DNA of 64,000 nucleotides from Chlorophyllum brunneum. Its lineage: Eukaryota; Basidiomycota; Agaricomycetes; Agaricales; Agaricaceae. The stretch spans positions 620,001 to 684,000 of the forward strand of contig OY756140.1 in NCBI GenBank assembly GCA_963576785.1. The letters are read 5' to 3'. A program made the translations under genes and the position numbers. Under the pieces are notes generated by a model. It was not told where the DNA came from. It did not search any database and saw only the letters and a program-made list of their open reading frames with translations. Positions 1-11,225 of this stretch are shown here, piece by piece. Position 1 is the first letter of the stretch; every line of letters begins with the position of its first letter.

Positions 1-927
1 TCGAGGTTATACAGAAGAGAGACATGTTGATCATCAGTAGTCGAAGAGTAAGATAAGATAATTGGTTGTTAGTCACGTGCCAGCGTGAACGGTCGGGCTT
101 CCGCAATGGTTGCTCAGCTGATTAGAATATCAGTGCTCAATCTGGAGCGACAATCTTAATGCATAACATAACCCCCCCCCCAGATTATTAGATGCTCATA
201 CTGTAGTTTCTGGGACTAAGTGGCCCGGGCTACCCTGCACCAGCTCAGTGTTCACCAACAGAATGCTTCATTGTCCCAGCAACAACAGTGAGAGAAGCAT
301 TCATGCTGTCCTTACTTCGGAACAAGTATGTACTATGATTTGATGATCACAATCTCTGGACTATAACTGCTCAGCCACTTGTCCCAGCAGGCCTTAGCTC
401 AACATTCAATGCTTCGACTTCTCAGTCTCGGTGTTGAGGAGAGACCGAACTATCTATGCTTTCCATCCTGTGGTACTAGTAAGTAGTGTCATATAAGCTT
501 TGGTCTACAGTATGTGGGAAGTACGAGGTTCATCTTCACGTGCGAGTGATGGACCCGCGCTTGGTTCGATCCCTCAGACCTCTCTTTCAGACAGACCTCA
601 CACAACCCAACTTTTTATGCAGTGTGTTGATTTACCCAGTGATACGGTTTAGACGGAACAGCTCTCCCTCAAGGGCCCATACTTTGGACAGTCAGAGATG
701 ACCGCGACAAGAGCGCAGACGAACGCCGGCCCTGAAACAATTATTCGTGCATATCTTAAGGACCACGAGGGAGAACGATGATGCCTCCCAAAGGTCGCAA
801 ACCATAGCTAAATACGCGTATACAATCACGCACAACTGCCCAAATCCCGAAAAAAAAAGAATAAAATAACCCACCAACAATAACCCCAGTACAAAGCCAG
901 AACCCACCAAACCGAAAAGAATACTTC
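1..927. other. Intergenic / window edge, no gene seen
   Basis: No supportable coding region. The reading frames here are short and mostly lack an ATG. A run of ten C lies at about 172-181. The right end is the 3' flank of the sterol-transfer gene on the minus strand. Confidence 0.6.
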
Positions 928-3900
928 TCAATCCAATGACTCTAAATTCTCATTTTGCACTTCCCTCAAACCCTCTTTCATAAGTTTTATCCGTTCCTCC
1001 AGTTGGTCCAAAACACCCCGCATCTCCTCAGCTTCCCTCATCCACCCCACAACCGATCCAGGAACGATACCAGGAGGCACCCATGGAATCCCTTCCTTCG
1101 ACGAAGAAGATGAAGGAAGAGGAGAATCCTTAGACTGCTGTTGCTTCCCAAGTTCATCCCACAAAGCCGTCACAACACCTTGCACCCACTTCTCCCTCTC
1201 CTCCATCTTCTTCATCTCCTTCCTCCTCCCAGCCTCTTCTCTCGATCCCATCAAAATCACCGACCAAAGGTTACTTATAACTAAAGCGACGATCACGAAC
1301 CACATGATCGTCGTACTGGAAGATTGTTCCCAAGCATCACGAATAAGTTCCAATGCATCTTTCGTACTGCGAATCGCAACTTGCGATGCGCCTTCGAATG
1401 TATCCCAAGCCCATTGTAAACCACGTTGATTTCTCTCTTTTTCTCGTCGTTTGTTCGCTTCTTCTGATGAGAGTTTCTCACTTGGAGTTGGGAGTGTACC
1501 TAGACTAGGTGCGACTTCGGGGAGGACCGAAGCGTCGATGCCTTCTGGTACGAATTCGGATTGGTGTTCTTGAATGTATTTCCGCATGGCAGTTTCCAAG
1601 TCGGCGTGATAGGTCTTTTGTCCATCAATCGCAGATTTTTCAATGATGGCTACAAGAACATTAACATCTAAATAGCTCCAGCGAAGGGACTGATAGTACT
1701 CACACCTAATGAAACTGCGACCTGTCCATTCTACCTGAGTGGTTACAAGTACTCTTGTCGATATCGAGCTCGCCCATGTCATACACGTTTTTGTCCTGAC
1801 CGAGAATACACCACCACTGGGTACGTCGGGTGTTCGTGTCGTGGTATTAGTTGAGATGTATTCCTCGCTGTTGTTATATACCATTTCGTCCGTAATTTCG
1901 CATTTTGTCGACCTTGGTCCGACACTTGCGTTTAGGGGTTTGATGTAAGACATATGCCGTGTAAGAAGATTAGATCCAGGTGCAGTAGGTTGCCAATCCG
2001 ACATTTGAATATCTGGTGTAAATCAGATCATCTCTAGGCGGTGAATGAAGGGGGAGCGTACCAATGAGCTTTTGATCAACAGTCATAAATTCCTTGATGA
2101 ATCCGCTGGCAAAGATCAAGTTATGTATCCGATCGGGGGTCCCAGGGAGTACGCAATCCAATGCTGTTTCACTGTAATGTCCATCCTTTCCACATGCACA
2201 CGTTGTCACTTTTGGGACTTTTATGAGAACCCCTACCTCTCCTCCAAGTGTAGTCGGAGGTGGTCCCACCATAGAAACAGCATCAAATGATGGTCGACTA
2301 CTGTTGATTTCGTCGGGCCGTGCTAGGCGCCAAATATTGTATATCACGTCGTATGTTGTATCTCGAGAGAGGAAAGAGGCGAAAGCGTATTTGGCTTGAC
2401 GAGTTGTGACTTGAATGGCGTTGGGAATGACAAAGGCAGTCATACGTTTTTCAAGGTGGATGATTTCATACATAGGTATTGAGAGCTAAAAAGAATGAGG
2501 GGTGAGCGGAAATGAGAAATGGGAGGTCAGGAGACGTACATCAGTAATCCAGCCGAATATGTTAGCGTGGAAACATATGTGATTTTCAGAGATATAAAGG
2601 CGCCCTTGTATTAAAATTTCTCGTTGTAGGGCGCAACCGTAGTCTAAGAATAATCAGACAAACGTTGACGTTCAATGGAAAGGAAAAGACATACCCTCGA
2701 TCAAGTAGTCGCCTTCTGGGATATTGGGAAACAATTCATGGAAATCTGCATTCCGTTTATTGCTGGCCACTGCAAACCCAGTCACTGGCATATCTTCCAT
2801 CTCGTCCAACACGGACTCATTATCCCCAGACTCGTCCTCGTCTGAACTCGCATCCAGTCCAGAATAGTACTCAGGTCTATCTTCCGGATAGTATTCTGAG
2901 GCATTATCGCTCTGCAGTGAGACAGATGTGCGTCTTGCGCCCGAGCGCACCGATCCCGGCCCCTTGGATTTGCTTGAACTTGGTGAAAAGTCGGCCGACT
3001 TTCCTTTGACATGGCTCGATGATCCAGGAGGAGAACGTGTGGAATAGGGAGGGGATCCTGGGATGGAAGACTTTCTGGTTGTCGAGGCAGGACTCTGTTG
3101 AGCTTGCATGGTAGCAGAGAAGGAGGCTTGTTGAGCGGCGGAGAGGGTAGGTTGAGCCATGGCCATACCAGATGCTGCGATGGCACCAGCAAGACCGGTG
3201 GGTCTACGAGTTGTAGACTTTTTCCAGGGCCGCCGCTTCTCCTTTGAACCCCCGTTGGTCGTGGTGGACATGAGGGATACGGCATCCGAGTCTCGAGGAG
3301 GTAATAATGAAGTACTGCCGTTGACAGACTCTGAAGCGATGGGGGTCTGCTGTAAGAAATATTCGGCTTTGAGTCCGGTAGGAGACTCGACAATGGGCGT
3401 CATTGTAATGACGGTTCCGTTTTCTCCATGAGCTGTGTCGCGGGTTGTTTCAGGAGCTGTAGCAGCACGCGCGTGATTGGTGTTCACATTGAGGGATCTG
3501 TTTGAGGTAGATCGTCGAACTTCATGCGAAGGGGGCTCGAGTGCTCTGGGCATGGTTGATGACGTACTTGCGCCTTCTTGTTGGGTGTCGGTGGGTGGGA
3601 GAGGAGGTTGGGGGGTGGCTGGCGTCGCTGGGCGCGGGCGGGGCCCAGTGGGTAGGACTTGCTGTGTTTGTCGCGGCGAGGCAGAAGGGACTGTGGTGGA
3701 TGCAGGAGTGAAGTCCTCTGAGGACCTGGAGGGCGTGACAGGAGTCGTACGATCCCGACCTGACAATTCACCGGCGCTCTTACCACTAATAGGCCGGTCC
3801 TCGGTCTCGGCGAAACTACTATCGGACAGTGAAACTTGTCTTGAATGGGGAGATGGCGGAATTACTGTCACATTGGGTTGTGAGCTGGTAGTCGAGTCCT

Positions 3901-4135
3901 GTGTGCCGAATGAAGACTTGCTGCCCTCCGCGGCCGTGTTGATCGTGATCGTGGGCGCCTTGTTGAGGGCCGGAGTGGCGGAGCTCAACGGCGTCGGCAC
4001 TCTTTGGGGCACATCCGGTACTGATTGTGCTGTGGATGGCCTTGAGCTGCTGCTGCGGGGCGAATCTGAACGGTCGCGCATGCGTGAGGTTGGCGAACCT
4101 GGCTTGACGAATTTCGATAGAAATCCGGGTGCCAT
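928..4135 (-). CDS. LAM/Ltc-type sterol transfer protein (GRAM + VASt + membrane anchor)
   Basis: Predicted membrane-contact-site sterol carrier of the Lam/GRAMD1 family, which move sterol between plasma membrane or other organelles and the ER. Five exons join in frame: 2695-4135, 2540-2643, 2062-2485, 1704-2012 and 928-1649, giving 999 residues. The first 450 or so residues are Ser/Pro/Thr-rich and low complexity. Next comes a GRAM domain (HELFPNIPEGDYLIE ... LYISENHICFHANIFGW), then a VASt sterol-binding domain with the conserved stretches RTKTCMTW, TTQVEWTG and EKSAIDGQ. One membrane segment follows (MWFVIVALVISNLWSVILMG), then a charged coiled-coil tail. The start is the ATG at 4135, because the codon upstream of it is TTG. 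Divergent from COG8. The yeast counterparts are Ysp2/Lam proteins; which paralogue this matches cannot be told here. Confidence 0.88.
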
Positions 4136-4631
4136 CAAAGGCTGTTCCGCGTGTCCGTTTACGTTTAGTGGGTATGCTGTGTCGTCCGTGCCTGGGCGAC
4201 GGAATAATCACAATGGTGGTGGGGGAGGGGAGGAAAGACGGTGGTCCAACCCCAAACTGATGTGTGGACAAAAGATGCGGTTCGCGTACAATACAGCGCT
4301 TCAGCAAAACGCCGCTCTCATCGCAACGCTTCTCAAAGCTGTTGATCTTGTTCTATTCAGTCAGTTCTACGTCTGCTGAGCTTCAAACGACATGCAACTC
4401 GTCTCCTATGAAGATGAACGGCATCCCATCCGAGCCTACTATCTTGAGCCAGGCATGTCAACCCACGCCTCAAGGCTCCGCCAAGACTAGAAATGACATC
4501 ACACCAGGTGTAACAACTGATGTCCATGTAAGGTGTATACCTGGTGTGTTGGTAAGGGTGACTGCTTCACTGGCCCGGCTTACATAAAATTCACCGTAAG
4601 CACCGTCCATCATCACCTCTGTCCCATAGAC
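4136..4631. promoter_or_regulatory. Shared 5' region of LAM gene and COG8
   Basis: A 496 bp head-to-head spacer between the divergent starts at 4135 (-) and 4632 (+). No clear TATA box was seen. It probably carries both promoters and 5' leaders (inference). Confidence 0.45.
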
Positions 4632-6860
4632 ATGGACACATCCCCGCCAGTAATCGCGTCTACGTTGCCCGACGTGTCCCCTCTCCTCGACGTCCTCGCC
4701 GAACAATCTCCTCCACCTGGCCTTCTCACCACTCCCAGCTCCCAAGGCTACCTATCCCATCTCGCCACCCTCCCTCTCACAGAACTCGTTCAAGAGCCAC
4801 TATCTCTGCAGACACAATCTCATCATTTGACTTCAAGCCTCACATCCTTCACTCACACCTCTTACCCGGCCTTCATCTCCCTCCACAAAACCACTACCGC
4901 CCTCACCTCTTCCCTCGAATCCTTATCCTCCTCCCTCGACAGCCTTCTGAACACGAGCCTTCCTGCACTTGAAGAAAATACAGGCATATGGAAAGGCAGG
5001 ACAGAAGCAGTTCTACGAGAGCGTAACAAAGCCCGTGTGGTGCTGGAACAACACGAAAAGATTAGGGATCTACTCGACATACCCGTCCTCATTGATACCT
5101 GCGTCCGCAATGGTTACTTTGGCGAAGCCTTATCACTCGCATCGCATGTCACCGCCTTGGCTTATAGAACTGACGACAAGAAACTAGAAAATCCATCACC
5201 ACCGGCGATATTGACTTCCGTGCTTCTGGAAGTCCGGCACTCAATTACACAGATGCATCTTTCGCTCCTCGCAACATTATACGAGCCTAATAGGAAACTG
5301 CCTGCTTTGTGGAAGGCTGTCAACTTTCTTCGTAAAATGAACGCGTTCGCGGATTCGACCTCGCCGTCTTCCTACTTTAAACGGACGCCGTCCCTTCACC
5401 GAGATATTCCCACCAGGATGCCGAATACAGAGCCACACGGCGAGGAGCAACTTGCGCTTGCATTTCTTATCGGGCGGGAGTCGTGTCTGAAGACAATCTT
5501 AGAGCCTGGTGGTCGCGATATCCAGCGTCTCCTGAAGCAGGTCACAGGTAGCGAGGCAGATGATGATGCTGATGAAACAGGCGGGAGCAAGCCCCAGTCC
5601 AAGGGCAAGTCGAAAGGAAACGCAAACGAACTTGACGAACACGAAAAAGAAGACCTCGCCAGGCATCTCAAGAAATACATCGATGCCTGGCGAGAGGGTG
5701 TCTACGACATCGTCACTCAGTACGCCACCATCTTCCTTGAACGTTCTTCGACACATCCAGAAATCCCCACCACTGCCCAAGATGAGGATATCCTCTCTCG
5801 CCTACACACACTTCTTCGTACCTACTCCACACGTGCAATTTCCACTCACCTCTTCGCCATCCTCAAACCCTCCCTTCCACTTCTCACACTCTCACACCTC
5901 CCCTCGCTCCTCACGCAACTTAATTACTGCTCAACTGCATTCGCACGTCTCGGACTTGATTTCCGCTGTTTTCTCACTGCTGGTGGTGGACTCTTCTCCT
6001 CTGCGATCTTGGCGATAACGAAACGTGATATCGAGACCGCAACAGAGAAATGGATTACACGAGTAGAGAAAGCGCGTGGCATGGCAGGAAAGAACGGTAT
6101 ACGAGCTACGTCGGCCTCATCAAGTAGAGTATCAGAAGGACCTGCAGAGTTACCATCCAAATGGCTTGTGCTACCTTCACTGGCATCATCACCTCCTACT
6201 ACTCCTGCATCGTCGAAACAACCTGGTGGTAATGGTCCACCCCATATACCACCCCAAATTCTCGCTTCGTACCCCCCACTCGCGGAATTGACGAACGCAG
6301 TGTTGGTTGTGTTGAATGGACTACGACTCGTCGTTCCACGGAGTTCTGGCACAGTCAATGGTACCACTAACGGAGCCGAAACTTCGATGACGGCTGAAGG
6401 GGTATATGAACTTTTACGAATGCTAGATGAGATCGTATTGAGTAGAGGAGCAGTTGGATTGATGGACTATTTCCAGCTTGTGTTAAAATCGTTAACTCGT
6501 GAGGCTGAACGTGATGCTGAGAAGGGGAAAGTGAGGGAGAGAGAAGGAAAAGTTGTGATTGCAGCTGGACGTGCGTTTTTCGATGTGTTTGCGGTATTTG
6601 TGAGAAGGGGGTTGGTTGAGGGTGTGTATGGTGTTAAGTTTAATGGGGATGGGAAAGGGAAGGTGAGGATGAGGGTGAAAGAGGGTGAGCGAGGCAGGGA
6701 CGTGGATGGGGAGGTGTGGATTGGGAAGAGGGAGGAGTTTGAGAGGATAGTTAAGGATCTGGAGGGGGAGGAAAGTGAAGAGGATGATGAAGAGGACGAC
6801 GAGGATGATGATGATGAGGAAGAGGAGGAGGGTGACGAAGACGAAAACGAAGACGAGTAA
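4632..6860 (+). CDS. COG8: Conserved oligomeric Golgi complex subunit 8 (Dor1 family)
   Basis: Subunit of the COG tether for retrograde vesicle traffic within the Golgi. The gene is a single uninterrupted exon of 742 codons, unusual in this intron-rich window. The ATG at 4632 (MDTSPPVIAS) was chosen because it begins the conserved part; the open frame continues 33 codons upstream without an ATG. The N-terminal third matches the Dor1-like pattern: YLSHLATLPL near residue 40, a heptad-rich helix (LTSSLESLSSSLDSLLNTSL), then IRDLLDIPVLIDTCVRNGYFGEAL. The middle has a KGKSKGNANELDEHEKED linker and a long helical region. The C-terminus ends in about 30 nearly pure Asp/Glu residues, longer than I expect for the family. 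Animal and plant COG8 proteins are around 600 residues, so this one is extended. Confidence 0.9.
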   Translation: MDTSPPVIASTLPDVSPLLDVLAEQSPPPGLLTTPSSQGYLSHLATLPLTELVQEPLSLQTQSHHLTSSLTSFTHTSYPAFISLHKTTTALTSSLESLSSSLDSLLNTSLPALEENTGIWKGRTEAVLRERNKARVVLEQHEKIRDLLDIPVLIDTCVRNGYFGEALSLASHVTALAYRTDDKKLENPSPPAILTSVLLEVRHSITQMHLSLLATLYEPNRKLPALWKAVNFLRKMNAFADSTSPSSYFKRTPSLHRDIPTRMPNTEPHGEEQLALAFLIGRESCLKTILEPGGRDIQRLLKQVTGSEADDDADETGGSKPQSKGKSKGNANELDEHEKEDLARHLKKYIDAWREGVYDIVTQYATIFLERSSTHPEIPTTAQDEDILSRLHTLLRTYSTRAISTHLFAILKPSLPLLTLSHLPSLLTQLNYCSTAFARLGLDFRCFLTAGGGLFSSAILAITKRDIETATEKWITRVEKARGMAGKNGIRATSASSSRVSEGPAELPSKWLVLPSLASSPPTTPASSKQPGGNGPPHIPPQILASYPPLAELTNAVLVVLNGLRLVVPRSSGTVNGTTNGAETSMTAEGVYELLRMLDEIVLSRGAVGLMDYFQLVLKSLTREAERDAEKGKVREREGKVVIAAGRAFFDVFAVFVRRGLVEGVYGVKFNGDGKGKVRMRVKEGERGRDVDGEVWIGKREEFERIVKDLEGEESEEDDEEDDEDDDDEEEEEGDEDENEDE

Positions 6861-7683
6861 GGAGTAGTCTTGAATTTATAGGCATGTCTTTGTTATTGTT
6901 CACTCTTCTTGGTCCCCCTGTTGTGGCCTAAAATTCCGGGTGGGTTTATACCAGGGCAGGTAATAAAGAGATTACATCGGGTCTCCGGAACTGGGGTTCA
7001 CTTTGTGCAGCTGCACACCACTCGTAAGTGTAATCTGACTTGACCAAAGATGAACTTGTCCCGTACCCATAGTCCAGATGCCTACCCGCTGAGCCGTTTC
7101 GAATCTAAGGGAGATCTCATGTTCCTTTAGTCAGAACAGAGTGCAGGCATTTCGTGAGGTTTTCTCATTTCGCCGTCCCCCCCGTATTCACCTATGCGCG
7201 TTTCCGGAAGTTCTTGGAGCGCGCAAACAATAATTTGACTTGACCGGAGACGAAGCTGCTTGTGCTGTGACCATAGTTTACTGCACACACACATCCAGAT
7301 GAGGAAACGGAATGACTATTTACGGTTACCGGACGAGTACACATTCCCACGGGTGTTTACATTTTCTAGAGGGTTTTTTATGACTTTGATTTCTGGATAC
7401 TGCTATGAAATTACGCGCATTTTACTAGGTGATACATTTGTGTAGGTGAAAATCTGGTTAAAGTGGAGGTGGAGAACGAATAACGATGGAGCAAGGGTGC
7501 TCATCACCCTTAATGAATATTTGCAATTCCAGGAGAATTTACCCCATCGAGGTACATATGGAGTCATGCTCGGTGTTCAGGGTAACCACAAATGTCCCCT
7601 GGAGCAGTCAATTTTGTTAGGGACTTGTCTATTGCCAATTCTCCAATTGATGTATGTGATGATGATGTATGTTATTGATATCG
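6861..7683. other. Intergenic spacer with degenerate tRNA-like repeat
   Basis: Non-coding spacer downstream of COG8. It contains an imperfect duplicated block (7031-7080 and 7231-7300) and, read on the minus strand, a tRNA A-box-like stretch at 7081-7095. No protein gene is supported. Confidence 0.5.
7031..7108 (-). repeat. Possible tRNA-derived (SINE-like) remnant, copy A
   Basis: On the minus strand 7095-7081 reads GGCTCAGCGGGTAGG, close to the internal A-box of tRNA genes. It is followed by CATCTGGACTATGGG, like an anticodon arm, and a weak B-box-like AAGTTCATC. The last part (TTGGTCAAGTCAGATTA) recurs 200 bp away at 7231-7247 with few changes. No cloverleaf can be folded, so this is at best a decayed tRNA-derived element. 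Confidence 0.35.
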
Positions 7684-7779
7684 TCTCTGTTAGTATATCG
7701 GTTAGTACACGCGCTTGTCATCTGGGATTTGATTTTCTATGACGCGCGCGAAAGCGGGGTTCGACTCCCCGACAGAGAG
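7684..7779 (+). tRNA. tRNA-Asp (anticodon GTC) with a 24-nt intron
   Basis: A full cloverleaf can be drawn by eye. The acceptor stem TCTCTGT (7684-7690) pairs perfectly with ACAGAGA (7772-7778), and the discriminator base is G at 7779. The D arm is GTAT/GTAC with GG in the loop. The anticodon stem is CGCGC (7710-7714) with GCGCG (7746-7750). The loop starts TTGTCA, putting GTC at 7717-7719. The T arm is CGGGG-TTCGACT-CCCCG (7755-7771). A 24-nt intron (7721-7744) sits in the canonical place after position 37, and the variable loop has four bases, as is usual for tRNA-Asp. CCA is not encoded, as expected for a nuclear eukaryotic tRNA. Confidence 0.93.
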
Positions 7780-8772
7780 ATGAAATGGCTTTATTTACAC
7801 GATTGCCTATTTTTTTCTCTCTCTAATTAACTCTGGGTAAACAGACACCATCATTACCTCTGATTTTCAACGTATTGCATAGGGATGTATTTCCGAATGG
7901 CGGAGTATGCCAGACATCATTGTTTCAGTGAAGAGATCGGGCCCGCAGCAATATTTTTATGAAATATTATAAAGTGTAAGCGATGTCCGTGAATAGAGTC
8001 ACATTATATTTAAGGAGGAATCACTTTGATGACATACCGCCGGTAGGAACGATACCTCGGGTCTCAAGATCTCAATGTTAATCAATAGCAATGCTGTACA
8101 AAATTAGGAACAGCCCGTCCGACAAATGGAGATTCAGAGTTCAATCCAGGGGCACTGGTTTTGGCGCTTTGATCGTACTTGTGTTGTCGGGCGCGTTAAA
8201 CACTGTCTGTCGGGGTTATGTTGAAATATGTCGTCGCGTGTTTTTTTTTTTCTCATGCTGTTGTATGTCCCTGGCGCAATGTGGAGTCATAATGTTGTTG
8301 CGGATATCGATGGCATCGAATCCATTCTTCGAGGCCTCGGGTTTATTTGAATCTTCATTGCAGAATGGAAGGGTAAGAGAAGGGAGAACAATAACACACC
8401 ACACCACGATGAATACGTGTTTTGTGAACCTACGTACTGCATCTAAGATGTAGTGTATATAATATTTATTTATGCGATAGAAGACGAATTATAAGCGAAA
8501 ATCGAAGGAATAATGTATAGTGAAAAAATCCAATATAGAATTAATGTGATCGTCAAGTTCATGAGTGGTCGTTAACATGGGGATTCGTCTATGAATATAT
8601 GGGTGGTTCATGCAGCGGAGAAGTGTGGTATGCAAATGATGATCGTGAGCAATAACGATTAAGAAAACAAAAATGTAGATGAAAGCAGAAAGCAGAAAGC
8701 AGGCATAATCAGGATCTCAAATCATCTCGAAATTGGATTTCTACCAGGGATGATAGTGAGTCGAGAGTCAAA
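7780..8772. other. Intergenic spacer
   Basis: AT-richer non-coding DNA between tRNA-Asp and the 3' end of the F-box-like gene. A small tandem repeat of GAAAGCA (three copies) lies at about 8681-8702. A lone B-box-like GAGTTCAATCC is present near 8134 without a partner A box. No gene supported. Confidence 0.5.
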
Positions 8773-9990
8773 TCATGAGGAAGAAAAACAACGTACAATC
8801 AGAGCTTTGTATTCACTCAACCTCTCAACAACCTTCAGCTCAACGCCACGAACGGCACACGCCATCTTCAGCGAACCCCAAAGTCTCAGCTTCTTCTTCA
8901 TATCTTTTTCCCAAAAGCACACCGCAAGCGACTGCAACGTGTCCTTACTCTTCACTAGTTCGATCACAGGCGAAAGTGCCGTATTCCTGTCGACACAAAG
9001 ATACATCTCCTCCAGGGGTGTCGGGTGAGCGTCCGCAAGGAGGTGCTTGAAGACGGCTGTGGACACGTAAGGTGTACGAAATGCAACTGCGCGTAATTTT
9101 GTACACCTTTGGAAATGCTTGAGCTCCGTCGGGGTGATGCAAGAGGGTAGGACCAATGATCGGAGAAAGGGTCCATGGGTGGTAGTAAGCTGATCCAACA
9201 ACCCAATTGAGGCATCCGAACCAGATACACGTTCGAGATCAAGCGCCGTTAACGTATCTCTTGAGTTTTCGAGCAGCCATCGAAGGAAGTTAATGGAAGG
9301 GGCTTGTTGGAAGTTGATTCGAAGGTGGGAGAAATTTAAGCTGCATGGATGGTTCGAGGCGGATATAGGGACGGAAGGAGGAGTGCCCGTGATTGATAAA
9401 AGTTTGACTGCGGGTAAAGATGCGAGGAGAGAGTGAAGGGAAAGTGTATCTGTGGACCAGTTACTGAGGTGGAAAGAGGTAATCGGGGACTTGGCGAGCG
9501 CTTCGACTAGGGACAAGTTTAATTTGGGACAGTGGACCCTGTGTTGGGACGGAGCGCCGGTGCCGACCCGCAAACTGTCCAAATCATCCATAATGATGTC
9601 GTTGCTGTACTCGTCGTTCACCGAGTCATCGTTAGCACTGCCGAAGACCGAGAGGTTAATGCTCTTCAGCCTTGGACAGAGTACGACTACCGCAGCTAGA
9701 TGTTGTTGACGAAGACCACGGGGCTGGTTGTAGTCGAGAACGACACGGAGGGTGCGGACCGCGTTGGCGAGTGAGGGTTGGCGGAGAGCATCACAGATGG
9801 CATGAAAATCGGTGTGAGAGCGGAGAACGAGGTTGGTGAAAAGGAGGCGCTGAGCGGGCGTGGACCATGCATTGCAGACGAGACTGGAGGATTGTAGGAG
9901 TCGACGGTCGGGTTCACCGTCTGGGGTGAGGGGATGAGCCTCGAGGATGGTGTGGACGAGCTCGACGGGCAGTGAGCTCGCGAGAGGCAT
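8773..9990 (-). CDS. F-box-like / leucine-rich repeat protein
   Basis: A 405-residue single-exon gene starting at the ATG at 9990. The N-terminus (LPVELVHTILEAHPL ... LLQSSSLVCNAWSTPAQRLLF) follows the F-box-like pattern seen in large agaricomycete families. The rest has irregular Leu-rich repeats (LRTLRVVLDY, LKSINLSVFG, LNLSLVEALAKSP, LTALDLERVSG). Such proteins are expected to be substrate adaptors of SCF ubiquitin ligases, but the family is highly expanded in mushrooms and the substrate cannot be guessed. The gene stands alone among non-coding spacers. A TATA-like box lies 43 bp upstream of the ATG. Confidence 0.75.
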   Translation of the reverse strand: MPLASSLPVELVHTILEAHPLTPDGEPDRRLLQSSSLVCNAWSTPAQRLLFTNLVLRSHTDFHAICDALRQPSLANAVRTLRVVLDYNQPRGLRQQHLAAVVVLCPRLKSINLSVFGSANDDSVNDEYSNDIIMDDLDSLRVGTGAPSQHRVHCPKLNLSLVEALAKSPITSFHLSNWSTDTLSLHSLLASLPAVKLLSITGTPPSVPISASNHPCSLNFSHLRINFQQAPSINFLRWLLENSRDTLTALDLERVSGSDASIGLLDQLTTTHGPFLRSLVLPSCITPTELKHFQRCTKLRAVAFRTPYVSTAVFKHLLADAHPTPLEEMYLCVDRNTALSPVIELVKSKDTLQSLAVCFWEKDMKKKLRLWGSLKMACAVRGVELKVVERLSEYKALIVRCFSSS

Positions 9991-10032
9991 GGGGAGGAGG
10001 GGAGGGGGGCATGGAAGGAAGCGGGCTGTGGG

Positions 10033-10040
10033 TTTATATA
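10033..10040 (-). promoter_or_regulatory. TATA-like box of the F-box-like gene
   Basis: Minus strand reads TATATAAA, 43-50 bp upstream of the ATG at 9990. Confidence 0.45.
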
Positions 10041-11225
10041 TGCGGCGGGGGGGTGAGACGGATGTTGAAACGGACGGAGGCGTGGCAGATCAATAGATGG
10101 CCTTGGAATGCAGGAACATATTCCATTCCTAGTTTGCCACACAATTGTTGCCTCGGACCTCGTCCGTCTCTGACCATAATTCCGTCTTTCCGACACCCCC
10201 CACGAGCTTACCGAGACCGCGGCACTCGACCGCCACATAATTCTTAACTAAAACTCAATCACCTTGCCTCTGCCCAGGACTCAATCCCCTCCGCGCTGCA
10301 CCACTTTATCGTCCCAGAACTTCAACCCAACCCTGAGTCCACGAGCCCTGACCTTGCTATAGCCGCCGTGTCTCCGTGACTCGGCCTGAGCAGCCCCAGT
10401 GTGTGCTTACTGAATGGGCCAATGCGCGAGTTTATTTTCTTTTTGTCTTCGTATCCCTTGTGACGCAGCTGCTCCATTCTCGGCGATATCCGCATACATA
10501 TCTCGAGTCCTCGCCGGTAGATCTTTGGAGTGCGAGTAGGTATCCAGTCACAACTCATCGATGCGAATTCATTTCCGTCCATAAGCACCTGTTTATATGA
10601 CAGATATGATGCATTCTTATGTACCCATCACACTACCATAAGCGTGTCAGACTTGGTGATGTTGATGATGTAGGGAGCTAAACGGCGATGCGTTGCGTCG
10701 CCCATTGTCCCCGGCTGGCTAAGAAAAAGCTGGTAGGTGGGATGCTGTACATGCCACGCAGCGGTCCTCGCCCAGTCCCATCATGTTGGCTGTTGGTTGC
10801 CTTACGTGACTCGATGGTTGCTGAAACTGCGTTCTGCTCGGGCTTGCGTTTCTGGAATCATTTTGCTGTGAAGAATCTTATTTTTAGACGTCCAAAGCTT
10901 GTCAACACCGTCATTGATCTTGCGCAAGTAGAGCGAATGAGGCATGGGCTCAGTGTAGGATTGTTGTCTTTTCGGTCGTCACTAGCCATCTTTGCCCTTA
11001 GTCCACCAGGTGGATTCAATCGCGAATACCATATTATGCAAATGCCAGTGCGAATGTGATTTGTGGGGGCTGTGTTGTTTTTTTTTTGTCTTCCGTCTTG
11101 TTCGGTTCCCACTGTTAAGACCGCCAACGCACTTGCCACAAAACCAGGTAAGTATCATTGAAAGGAAACGTATTGGACAATTGCTAAGGTTTACTAATAG
11201 CCAACGTACTGGATGCTCCGAACTG

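Noticed and set aside
3477..4379. 300-codon plus-strand ORF opposite the LAM gene
   Set aside because: It mirrors the Ser/Pro-rich coding exon on the other strand, so it is an antisense shadow of biased codons.
8091..8160. B-box-like GAGTTCAATCC suggesting a tRNA or SINE
   Set aside because: No A box at the proper distance and no cloverleaf; only mentioned in the spacer note.
10688..11059. 123-codon plus-strand ORF with a true ATG in the gapped spacer
   Set aside because: No signal peptide, domain or coding-like composition, and no splice partners. Treated as chance.
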